Source: Parelaphostrongylus tenuis (Eukaryota > Nematoda > Chromadorea > Rhabditida > Metastrongylidae). From it: a DNA stretch of 64,000 nt. The notes under the pieces were generated by a model. The model did no database searches, was not told the origin of the DNA, and saw only the letters and a program-made list of their open reading frames with translations. Made by a program: the position numbers and the translations under genes. The stretch covers positions 1 to 64,000 of the forward strand of contig JAHQIW010000383.1 in assembly GCA_019055375.1 (NCBI GenBank), written 5' to 3'. Below, one piece after another: positions 44,901-53,973 of the stretch. Position 1 is the stretch's first letter, and each line of letters opens with the position of its first letter.

Positions 44901-47900
44901 ATAGGTATCGTGGGAAGCTCCATTTGTCGAACAATGGTTGTTTCTGTAGTTTCCTCTTTTTTAGTTGGCAGTTGGGAAGTCTGTGAATGCTCCGGTAGCT
45001 GCCGTAATGAATCAGTTTTCGTAGCAAAATGGTCGTGTACTCAAAGAAGTCGTCTAAGAGTTGTTGAGAATAGGTCAAGGTGTCCCTATAATTCTGTTCA
45101 ACATTATCTGGGTCAGGATGTATTTCCCCTAGTTTGTCAAGAAAAATATCTAGGTCTTTTTGTACGTTATCCCTCATCTTCACAACTACAGATAATGCAG
45201 CTTGACATTGGACTCTTGCGGAAGTGAGGTCTTCCAATGTTATGGAATTCTGTATTTGTATCTGGTCTTGCTTAAGTTTTACCAGTGTTTTTTCAAGTTG
45301 TTCAGAGGCTTTATAAAAGCCTCATTTTTGTGAGAAAGAACAAGACTATGTGCCATAGTTGCTCTAGTATGTTTGAAGTGAATATTTGAAATTAAAATTT
45401 GGAACAGGTAACTCGGTACCTGACTCCTTTGATTGCAAGTTTCGTTGGCTACTCGTATTCGAACAAAGTCGGCCAATGCACCAATGTGGTGGAGGGTTAG
45501 TGGTAAACCCGACCCCGAACTAAGGCGGCCAATGCACCAATGTGGTGGAGGTTCAGTGGTTTTTGATGTGTGGTCCCTGGATTTGTCTCAGGCAGTGACC
45601 CGATCGATATCTGAATATGGTTAGATTGTCCTTAGTGGCGCACTGACCTTTGTGCTGCACGCGTCGAACTTCCGGGTTGCGACGACTTTTGCCCTTTGAA
45701 GTGGCTGGTTGTCACTTCCAAGTTGCTACGGGCTGAACTTTGGTCTGTGTGACCGTGTCTTCTGCCAACTTGTCTCTTGTAACCGACAAGAGCACAAAGT
45801 TCAAATCCTTTATATGGGTTATACGAAACAATGTGGTGAAACCGAACAATGAAGTGGTACCACCAAACAATGCTGTAGTACCAAACAACCTATAATATAC
45901 ATACATTACTGTAATAATATAATAAGAACAGTATATATACGATTGCGACATTTCGTTATGTGAACATATGTCTGTTGAATGTGATGTATCGTCTTGTGGC
46001 GATAATATGGATAAGTGATCGTATTTGATGAGATGTATCGTCGTGTGACGATACAATGAATGTTGTTATTAACGGAGCATGACTAGGCGGCGGAGCCCGT
46101 TTGGGATTGCTATGTTCGCCCCCAAGTAGAACACCGGCGGCGGGATCCAGTGGGTGAGTATATAGTGTTAGCAGTGGGGTCGCTACTGATTATATATGGG
46201 CAGAATCCCTTAACCGCGGTGATGGGCCGAGCATAGCCTAAGTGAGTTTGCTCCGCCACGTTAGTGATATGTTCCGCTCACAATTCTATTGAGTTCATCT
46301 GACAGTTGTATGAACTCAACCTTATGATACCAATTAGTTACATGATAACGAGACTATGTGAGGAGAGCAATAATGAGTTGGCAATGAAATGAGGTGAGGT
46401 GGTCCGGGTGAGGTCAGACGACGGTTCGGATGATGCCCGTCGATCGAACTGCCTGTTGAGGTTGGTGGCAGCTGGGTGCCGCCCACGCCACTTGGACCAT
46501 TTCGTCTGAGGTCCTCGAACCTCTGCGGTAGCACTTGCTCTCTAGGGTCGTGGACCATCTGCGTTACCTAAATTATCATGTAATTCCCGAAAAGATAGCA
46601 AAACTCCGTTGGGAGGTTTGCTATAATGAGAATTCATGAATAATAATTTCAGCGATGTGAAATCTGGAGCATCAGTGTACACGCCTGGGAAACCATGCCA
46701 AAATGACACCGAATGTGCTGCATTTGCGCCAGCCTATTGTGACTTCGGTCTTTGTGTGAACCATGTAAGGGAAACTACAACAACGGCAACGACGGCGAAC
46801 CAACAACATCGGTAGAACCAACCGCTGACGACAGAACTGCCAACGTCAAAAAAACAAACTATGATGACTGAACCGCCAACAACAGCAGAATCAACGATGA
46901 CGTCGGAGCCGCCAACAACATCGAATTCAACGACGACGTCAGAACCGATAACAACATCAGAATCAACTACGACATCAGAACCGCCAATAACAACGGAATC
47001 AACTACGACATCAGAACGGCATACAACGACAGAATCGCCACTAACGACAACATCCTCAACAGCGACAGAATCAACGACGGCGGCAGTAGAATCAACAACA
47101 ACAGAAACAACTACGACGACAGAGCTGCCAAAAACGACACCATCAACTACGATAACAGAACCGCAAACAACAACAGAATCGCCTGTAACGACAACATCGT
47201 CAACAGCGACAGATTCAACGGCGGCGACAGCAGAATCAACAACAACAGAAACAATTACGACGACAGAATCACTAACAACGACACCATCAACTACGATAAC
47301 AGAACCGCAAACAACAACAGAATCGTCAGTAACGACAACACCGTCAACAACGACAGATTCAACAACGGCGGCAGTAGAATCAACAACAACAGAAACAACT
47401 ACCCCGACAGAATCACCAACAACGACACCATCAACTACGATAACAGAACCGCAAACAACAACAGAATCGTCAGTAACGACAACATCGTCAACAACGACAG
47501 ATTCAACGACGGCGACAGGAGAATCAACAACAACAGAAACAACTACGACGACAGAATCACCAACAACGACACCATCAACTACGATAACAGAACCGCAAAC
47601 AACAACAGAATCGTCCAGTAACGACAACATCGTCAACAACGACAGAATCAACGACGGCGACAGTAGAATCAACAACAACAGAAACAACTACGACGACAGA
47701 ATCACTAACAACGACACCATCAACTACGATAACAGAACCGCAAACAACAACAGAATCGCCAGTAACGACAACATCGTCAACAACGACAGATTCAACGACG
47801 GCGACAGTAGAATCAACAACAACAGAAACAACTACGACGACAGAATCACCAACAACGACACCATCAACTACGATAACAGAACCGCAAACAACAACAGAAT

Positions 47901-50900
47901 CGTCAGTAACGACAACATCGTCAACAACGACAGATTCAACGACGGCGACAGGAGAATCAACAACAACAGAAACAACTACGACGACAGAATCACTAACAAC
48001 GACACCATCAACTACGATAACAGAACCGCAAACAACAACAGAATCGCCAGCAACGACAACATCGTCAACAACGACAGATTCAACGATGGCGACAGTAGAA
48101 TCAACAACAACAGAAACAACTACGACGACAGAGGTCACCAACAACGACACCATCAACTACGATAACGGAAACGCAAACAACAACAGAATCGCCAGCAACG
48201 ACAACATCGTCAACAACGGCAGATTCAACGACGGCGACAGTAGAATCAACAACAACTAGAAACAACTACGACGACAGAGGTGCCAATAACGACACCATCA
48301 ACTACGATGACAGAACCGCAAACAACAACAGAATCGCCAGTAACGACAACATCGTCAACAACGACAGATTCAACGGCGGCGACAGTAGAATCAACAACAA
48401 CAGAAACAACTACGACGACAGAATCACTAACAACGACAACATCAACTACGATAACAGAACCGCAAACAACAACAGAATCGCCAGCAACGACAACATCGTC
48501 AACAACGACAGATTCAGCGATGGCGACAGTAGAATCAACAACAACAGAAACAACTACGACGACAGAATCACCAACAACGGCACCATCAACTACGATAACA
48601 GAAACGCAAACAACAACAGAATCGCCAGCAACGACAACATCGTCAACATACGGCAGATTCAACGACGGCGACAGTAGAATCAACAACAACAGAAACAAGT
48701 ACGACGACAGAGGTGCCAATAACGACACCATCAACTACGATAACAGAACCTCAAACAACAACAGAATGCGCCAGTAACGACAACATCGTCAACAACGACA
48801 GATTCAACGACGGCGACAGTAGAATCAACAACAACAGAAACAACTACGACGACAGAATCACTGACAACGACACCATCAACGACGATAACAGAACCGCAAA
48901 CAACAACAGAATCGCCAGCAACGACAACATCGTCAACAACGACAGATTCAGCGATGGCGACAGTAGAATCAACAACAACAGAAACAACTACGACGACAGA
49001 ATCACCAACAACGGCACCATCAACTACGATAACAGAAACGCAAACAACAACAGAATCGCCAGCAACGACAACATCGTCAACATCGGCAGATTCAACGACG
49101 GCGACAGTAGAATCAACAACAACAGAAACAACTACGACGACAGAATCACCAACAACGACACCATCAACTACGATAACAGAACCGCAAACAACAACAGAAT
49201 CGCCAGTAACGACAACATCGTCAACAACGACAGATTCATCGACGGCGACAGTAGAATCAACAACAACAGAACCAACTACGACGACAGAGGTGCCAATAAC
49301 GACACCATCAACTACGATAACAGAATCGCAAACAACAACAGAATGGCCAGTAACGACAACATCGTCAACGCAAACAACAACAGAATCGCCAGCAACGACA
49401 ACATCGTCAACAACGACAGATTCAACGACGGCGACAGTAGAATCAACAACAATAGAAACAACTACGACGACAGAGGTACCAATAACGACACCATCAACTA
49501 CGATGACGGAACCGCAAACAACAACAGAATCGCCAGTAACGACAACATCGTCAACAACGACAGATTCAACGACGGCGACAGTAGAATCAACAACAACAGA
49601 AACAACTACGACGACAGAATCACTAACAACGACAACATCAACTACGATAACAGAACCGCAAACAACAACAGAATCGCCAGCAACGACAACATCGTCAACA
49701 ACGACAGATTCAGCGATGGCGACAGTAGAATCAACAACAACAGAAACAACTACGACGACAGAATCACCAACAACGGCACCATCAACTACGATAACAGAAA
49801 CGCAAACAACAACAGAATCGCCAGCAACGACAACATCGTCAACAACGGCAGATTCAACGACGGCGACAGTAGAATCAACAACAATAGAAACAACTACGAC
49901 GACAGAGGTACCAATAACGACACCATCAACTACGATGACGGAACCGCAAACAACAACAGAATCGCCAGTAACGACAACATCGTCAACAACGACAGATTCA
50001 ACGACGGCGACAGTAGAATCAACAACAACAGAAACAACTACGACGACAGAATCACTAACAACGACAACATCAACTACGATAACAGAACCGCAAACAACAA
50101 CAGAATCGCCAGCAACGACAACATCGTCAACAACGACAGATTCAGCGATGGCGACAGTAGAATCAACAACAACAGAAACAACTACGACGACAGAATCACC
50201 AACAACGGCACCATCAACTACGATAACAGAAACGCAAACAACAACAGAATCGCCAGCAACGACAACATCGTCAACAACGGCAGATTCAACGACGGCGACA
50301 GTAGAATCAACAACAACAGAAACAAGTACGACGACAGAGGTGCCAATAACGACACCATCAACTACGATAACAGAACCTCAAACAACAACAGAATGGCCAG
50401 TAACGACAACATCGTCAACAACGACAGATTCAACGGCGGCGACAGTAGAATCAACAACAACAGAAGAACCACGACGACAGAATCACTGACAACGACACCA
50501 TCAACGACGATAACAGAACCGCAAACAACAACAGAATCGCCAGCAACGACAACATCGTCAACAACGACAGATTCAGCGATGGCGACAGTAGAATCAACAA
50601 CAACAGAAACAACTACGACGACAGAATCACCAACAACGGCACCATCAACTACGATAACAGAAACGCAAACAACAACAGAATCGCCAGCAACGACAACATC
50701 GTCAACATCGGCAGATTCAACGACGGCGACAGTAGAATCAACAACAACAGAAACAACTACGACGACAGAATCACCAACAACGACACCATCAACTACGATA
50801 ACAGAACCGCAAACAACAACAGAATCGCCAGTAACGACAACATCGTCAACAACGACAGATTCATCGACGGCGACAGTAGAATCAACAACAACAGAACCAA

Positions 50901-53900
50901 CTACGACGACAGAGGTGCCAATAACGACACCATCAACTACGATAACAGAATCGCAAACAACAACAGAATGGCCAGTAACGACAACATCGTCAACAACGAC
51001 AGATTCAACGACGGCGACAGTAGAATCAACAACAAAAGAAGCAAGTACGACGACAGAATCACCAACAACGACACCATCAACTACGATAACAGAACCGCAA
51101 ACAACAACAGAATCGCCAGTAACGACAACATCGTCAACAACGACAGATTCATCGACGGCGACAGTAGAATCAACAACAACAGAACCAACTACGACGACAG
51201 AGGTGCCAATAACGACACCATCAACTACGATGACGGAACCGCAAACAACAACAGAATCGCCAGTAACGACAACATCGTCAACAACGACAGATTCAACGAC
51301 GGCGGCAGTAGAATCAACAACAACAGAAACATCTACGCCGACAGAGCTGCCAGTAACGACATCATTGAATATGACGACAGCAATACCAACTACAAGGACA
51401 ACTAGAAGAAAGAGCACAGATTGTCCAAGCACGGCGTTCAGTTCTGCTTTCAGAGAAACGGCGTTGGGAATGCACAACAATTTCAGGTATTACATTCAAC
51501 AGATAATGAAACTTATAATAGGGATGCCTTACTGGGAATTCTTAGATTTAATGAGATATGATCGTGTTATCATAGTTATATTGCTAGAAAATATATTTGC
51601 GCAGATCGCTAGTTGCAAGAGGTCGAGCAGTCAACGCCGAACATCGCGGCGAATTTGCACCACCGGCCTCACGAATGGATGTGCTGGTACAGTTGGCCTC
51701 TTCAATTATCGTAGTGTCTTTCGCCGTTCAAATTCGTACACAAGGATAAGAGCACATTCAGGAATATGATTGCTATGCGGAGGCATACGCTCATGCACAT
51801 GTGAGGTCGTGTGATAGACGAGAATCTTCACATACTGCTCGACCTGGTTACGAAGAAAATGTTCACATTCTTCGAACAACTGCTACTGACGCATTGGGTG
51901 CTATTCAGAATGTAAATATCTATGCAAATGCATGTGGAATGCATTTTGACATTAATACAGTGGCAACTCTACATCACATATAATTATTATGCTTGTTCTC
52001 TACGTTCTAATCATTTCAACTTAGGCAATTGCAACGTTTCGTCGCGAACTCACATCAATCGGTGTTCCTTCAAATATGATATACACTTCATATTTGGAAA
52101 AGCGGACTTCCAGGCCGATGACTAGAATTTCCAAGGTTTGTACACTGCTTTGTAAGCATGACAAAATGCGTTGAGAAGCAGAAATCATTTTTATTCATCG
52201 TGATATGTTAACTTAATTTTTTCAAGTAACCAGAATTCTTCCTATAGGATGTCTATCTGATTATATAGCTCGTATCAGTTGGCAATCGTCTCATAGAAGC
52301 CTAAATCCTTACCTAGGTCGAATTGACTGGCTTCTACTTTAGAACATTGAAGCGTTCTTATTGCTCAAATTTGACCCTGATTGCTTGTTTCTAGCTGTAG
52401 AATGCAGATGAAGCAGGCGATTTATTTAAAAAAATATGTAAGGACAATGAGGAAGAGGGATATAAATGTTGCTGATAGTGACAGCAGCGTTGAAATTACT
52501 GGAACTACAGTGTTTTCGGCAAAGCTTATATGCCGGCTGAAGACTTCTGGTTACATGCTATTTCGTTACAAAAAATCTATTCCACAAATGATCAGATATA
52601 TGTGCAACTGTTTGCCCCAAATGCTGACTTGGGATTGTGTCTAATGGAATACTATCTAGCCATAATCAATCTAAATAATATGCAATCGGATGTACATGGA
52701 AAGGTTTAAGGCAGATGTTTTGCTAAGAATAACCAAGACATATTAATGGTGTGGGCTACATTATGTCGATTATATTTTGTTCAGTTATAAAAAGTCAAAC
52801 ATAAGGTTGAAAAGAAAGTTTTGGGCACTTTAATAAGCATAAATAGTCCTATGCATATCATGGGCTTATTACAGTACCTTATGTGTAAATTTCCTTTTTC
52901 GAAGGCTCACTGACACAACTGTATTAATTTATCCAATCAGCTTAACCTTGCTCACAGAAGCCACGGCATGATTCGCACGAACTCACCAAAAAGTAAGCTG
53001 CCAAAAGAGTGGAATTTGTTGCTAATACTCAACAATCCACTGAATGACTGACTTTGGTGCATTGTGACTTCGGACAAGAAATGGGTGTACCCGGTCAGCT
53101 ACGATCCGGACAAACAGTGGGTTAAAAAGGATCACACTATGCCGTCAGTCCTGAAGCACAACCGGTCTGACAAGAAGGTCATGATCTGTGTCTGGTGAAT
53201 TTTTGAAGGAGTCGCGCATTTTGAGTTAGTTCCAAATGGCATAAGCTATAAATTTTGAGCTTTATTGTCAGCAGTTAGGCCAAGTCTATGACAAGCTTGA
53301 GGAGAAGTACCGCCTCTGGTCAATCGAAAACTCGTTTGATGCAGCAACACAATGCGAAAAAGCACACTTCCAAAAAGATCAAAGGCAAGTTTGATGAATT
53401 ATATTGCGCTCCATGCGATTTTGCCCTTCTCCGATCGATATATTTTCTTAATGGTCGCCGATTAAAAGTTAGATGAAGTCAAGGAAACATGTCAAGAGTT
53501 TTTTGATTTCAAGTTGAACGAATGGCGATTTCGGCCAGATACGAAACTTGGCGAACTGATGGCAGAAAGTCGTTGAAATGATGGCCTTTACTTTGAAGAG
53601 TAGTTTTATTGCCTTTGATTGAAATTCATAAATCTTTAACTTTTATAGCTGCTCCAGATTCAACTTTCCACCTTTTCAAATCAATTAGCATCGTGTGAAA
53701 CTTTTTGTTTATGATTCCTTGCAGGTTATCTGGGGGACAAACAGATACGTTGGTTGTGCAACCCATGTGTGCAGTGGTTTTTACTTTACTTCATGCATGT
53801 ACCGAGCTCCGTGAGACTTTGGCAGGTTGTTAAATCTGTGAAGTATGTAAATGTTTCACGGTTTCAGGGTGAACTTGATTGGATCGAGTATTTACTCTAT

Positions 53901-53973
53901 TGGTGCAGTATGCAGTGCTTGCCTCGGAGGTCCTAAGAATTGCCTTGGAAGTACTGGGCTGTGTTTCTGGTAA
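38239..53973 (+). CDS. Double-CAP (ASP-type) secreted protein with mucin-like linker
   Basis: Eleven exons join in phase: 38239-38290, 38509-38651, 39297-39391, 39474-39603, 39660-39745, 46653-51486, 51605-51686, 51762-51911, 52025-52135, 53725-53810 and 53868-53973 (TAA). The first exon encodes a hydrophobic start (MFRLTLLAFYG), probably a signal peptide, so the protein should be secreted. The inner ATG at 38251 is an alternative start. CAP1 runs over exons 2-6, the Thr-rich linker fills most of exon 6, and CAP2 covers the end of exon 6 to exon 11. The layout resembles two-domain ASPs of parasitic strongylids, which have a short linker rather than about 1,500 residues. Exon 6 needs several 1-nt frame corrections to read through. 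The donors at exons 1 (GTGAGC) and 4 (GTCAGT) and the acceptor TTTAAG of exon 2 are the weakest sites. No function in the host is shown by sequence alone. Confidence 0.8.
39787..40871 (-). repeat. BEL 3' LTR (left copy)
   Basis: On the + strand it begins TGTGGTGGAGG and ends GGTTTGCTATA, pairing base for base in length with 45541-46625. In element orientation it starts TATAGC and ends CCACA, so only one end has the usual TG/CA form. Confidence 0.93.
40872..41360 (-). pseudogene. BEL remnant between RNase H and 3' LTR
   Basis: No integrase motif (HHCC or D,D35E) can be read here. A - strand frame at 41021-40584 (MSIPGLYHFTGKLSSSHS...) enters the LTR and may be the tail of the original polyprotein. 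The internal deletion that removed the integrase must end here. Confidence 0.55.
41361..42107 (-). pseudogene. BEL RNase H region, broken
   Basis: The - strand near 42060-41980 reads YILVTFADASSLKQ (start of the RNase H-like fold, FADAS), then an AT dinucleotide run (41921-41961) interrupts it. At 41600-41490 it resumes with RIVFGHVTTNGNAADCATRG (the family's N-x-AD-x-x-TRG motif) and WKGPSFLSQLSESW. Stops separate the pieces. Confidence 0.8.
42108..43060 (-). pseudogene. BEL reverse transcriptase
   Basis: The longest intact frame of the element (42971-42108, 287 codons). Motifs in order: YMPHQAVLTPNKATTKLRIV (fingers), LTADVERAFLQIRLHEDDR (motif A with the first catalytic Asp), VTFGLIASPFLLAATI (motif B), NNLYVDNVILTADN (motif C, with Asn after the catalytic Asp where YVDD is usual), and STLASIFDPFGFLLPLL (connection). 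Upstream about 90 bp (NNENHLERYNDIFNEQIRSN) belong to it in another frame. The Asn may be a family variant, so lack of activity cannot be concluded from it alone. Confidence 0.88.
43061..44044 (-). pseudogene. BEL aspartic protease and spacer, frameshifted
   Basis: The - strand at 43925-43855 reads LQKIHVLFDSGAELS, the DSGA active-site motif of retroviral-type proteases, then the frame is lost by about one base. The long frame 43886-43209 continues in another phase with SILLGCDQLWTLMKTDKPLI and PSGLYLLPTTLGHLP, typical of the region between protease and RT. 43285-43058 gives RIDGYYVRLPWKESCNSLPD, the lead into RT. Confidence 0.8.
44045..44542 (-). pseudogene. BEL gag C-terminus with zinc knuckle
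   Basis: Reads CRGNHYPFQCDRYKTPQDRY, then CHICASATHTTAQCRGTFCR and CQKSHHTSCC, repeated Cys/His knuckles that bind nucleic acid in Gag. It is in the same frame as the upstream piece 44923-44594, separated from it by a single in-frame TAG at 44594-44596. Confidence 0.85.
44594..45357 (-). pseudogene. BEL gag N-terminal part (DUF1759-like)
   Basis: The frame 44923-44594 reads LPTIPIPTFNGDIWEWDNFW and FNHLINSLKGKPLKAIKKFQ, the DUF1759 capsid-like domain of BEL/Pao Gag. Upstream, 45237-45010 (EDLTSARVQCQAALSVVVKM) is in another frame, with shifts near 45315 and 45012. A likely start is the Met at about 45357. Confidence 0.8.
45524..45540 (-). promoter_or_regulatory. BEL primer-binding site
   Basis: Directly next to the 5' LTR, one base away, the element strand reads TGGTGCATTGGCCGCC, complementary to a tRNA 3' end GGCCAATGCACCA. 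This resembles nematode tRNA-Gly (GGCCGATGCA plus CCA) with one difference; the tRNA identity is inference. Confidence 0.6.
45541..46625 (-). repeat. BEL 5' LTR (right copy)
   Basis: Same length and ends as the left LTR. It lies 27 bp upstream of CAP exon 6, so the exon's acceptor (AATAATTTCAG) is just outside the element and its target duplication. Confidence 0.93.
46766..51402 (+). repeat. Mucin-like coding tandem repeat, 144-bp unit
   Basis: About thirty copies of a 144-bp unit encode a 48-residue Thr/Ser/Pro/Glu-rich block (ITEPQTTTESPVTTTSS and TTTDSTTATVESTTTE are its most regular parts). This predicts heavy O-glycosylation and an extended stalk between the two CAP domains. The repeat-proximal first 300 bp are less regular (SEPPTTSNSTTTSEP). 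The DNA is almost free of T on the + strand, so several frames on both strands stay open. Those Asn/Asp-rich (+) and Val-rich (-) frames are shadows. The Thr-rich reading changes frame near 47612, 48133, 48256, 48648, 48767 (each +1) and 50462 (-1). Confidence 0.9.
51403..53973 (+). other. CAP domain 2 and C-terminal hinge (end of exon 6 to exon 11)
   Basis: CPSTAFSSAFRETALGMHNN (exon 6 end) has the HN pair that CAP1 lost. Then come SLVARGRAVNAEHRGEFAPP (exon 7), EYDCYAEAYAHAHVRSCDRR and PGYEENVHILRTT (exon 8, the GEN-like EENVH motif), AIATFRRELTSIGVPSNMIY and TSYLEKRTSRPMTRISK (exon 9), VIWGTNRYVGCATHVCSGFY (exon 10), and CSACLGGPKNCLGSTGLCFW then TAA (exon 11). All exon joins keep frame (phases 2,0,0,0,2). 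This half looks intact. Intron 9 (52136-53724) contains a mariner relic. Confidence 0.88.
52801..53716 (+). mobile_element. Mariner relic in CAP intron 9
   Basis: Left end TAAGGTTGAAAAGAAAGTTT resembles the terminal repeat of the 4.4-kb copy. Frames give DWLWCIVTSDKKWVYPVSYD (around the first catalytic Asp, here S-D instead of G-D), KHNRSDKKVMICVWWIF, YCQQLGQVYDKLEEKYR, and a scrambled C-terminus ending GLYFEE near 53600. The N-terminal DNA-binding domain is missing, and several stops and shifts are present. The right terminal repeat is probably GTGTGAAACTTTTTGTTTAT at 53694-53713, about 10 bp before exon 10. Confidence 0.75.

Larger units (their letters stand above)
39787..46625 (-). mobile_element. 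BEL/Pao LTR retrotransposon, antisense in CAP intron 5
   Basis: Two 1,085-bp direct repeats flank 4,669 bp of internal sequence, and ATGAG lies on each side (39782-39786 and 46626-46630), a 5-bp target duplication usual for BEL/Pao. Internal frames read on the - strand in the order gag, CCHC zinc knuckle, aspartic protease, reverse transcriptase, RNase H. The integrase is missing: only about 490 bp lie between the RNase H end and the 3' LTR. Frames are broken many times, so the copy is non-autonomous. The LTRs differ at roughly 25-30 positions by eye (about 97% identical), so the insertion is not brand new. Confidence 0.95.
38509..46765 (+). other. CAP domain 1 and its cysteine-rich hinge (exons 2-6 start)
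   Basis: In order: MSDDTRQGALNLINQIRSQ (helix 1), then AWDCNLENIAQRVIHDCP (exon 3), NYVYVSPKTPLDKVIETAIP (exon 3/4 junction), WPDNSIYNGNLRLLSFAN|MIHATTTAVGC (exon 4/5), AAGCVFSHP, and the hinge YTPGKPCQNDTECAAFAPAY then CDFGLCV in exon 6. The six-cysteine hinge and the VGC...C block are classic for this family. Two of the usual CAP cavity residues are altered: the HN of the first helix is IN here, and the GEN motif is replaced (AINYVY). This half may therefore have lost metal or ligand binding. Intron 5 holds the 6.84-kb BEL element. Confidence 0.85.

Noticed and set aside
46734..48156. Long Val/Asp-rich - strand open frames (also 48246-48734 and 50362-51480)
   Set aside because: They are the complement of the Thr-rich mucin repeat; the low T content of the + strand removes stops on both strands.
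48713..51769. A single 1,018-codon + strand open frame as one protein
   Set aside because: Much of it is the out-of-frame Asn/Asp-rich reading. Only its ends are in the Thr-rich and CAP2 frame, and it runs past the CAP2 donor at 51487 into an intron.
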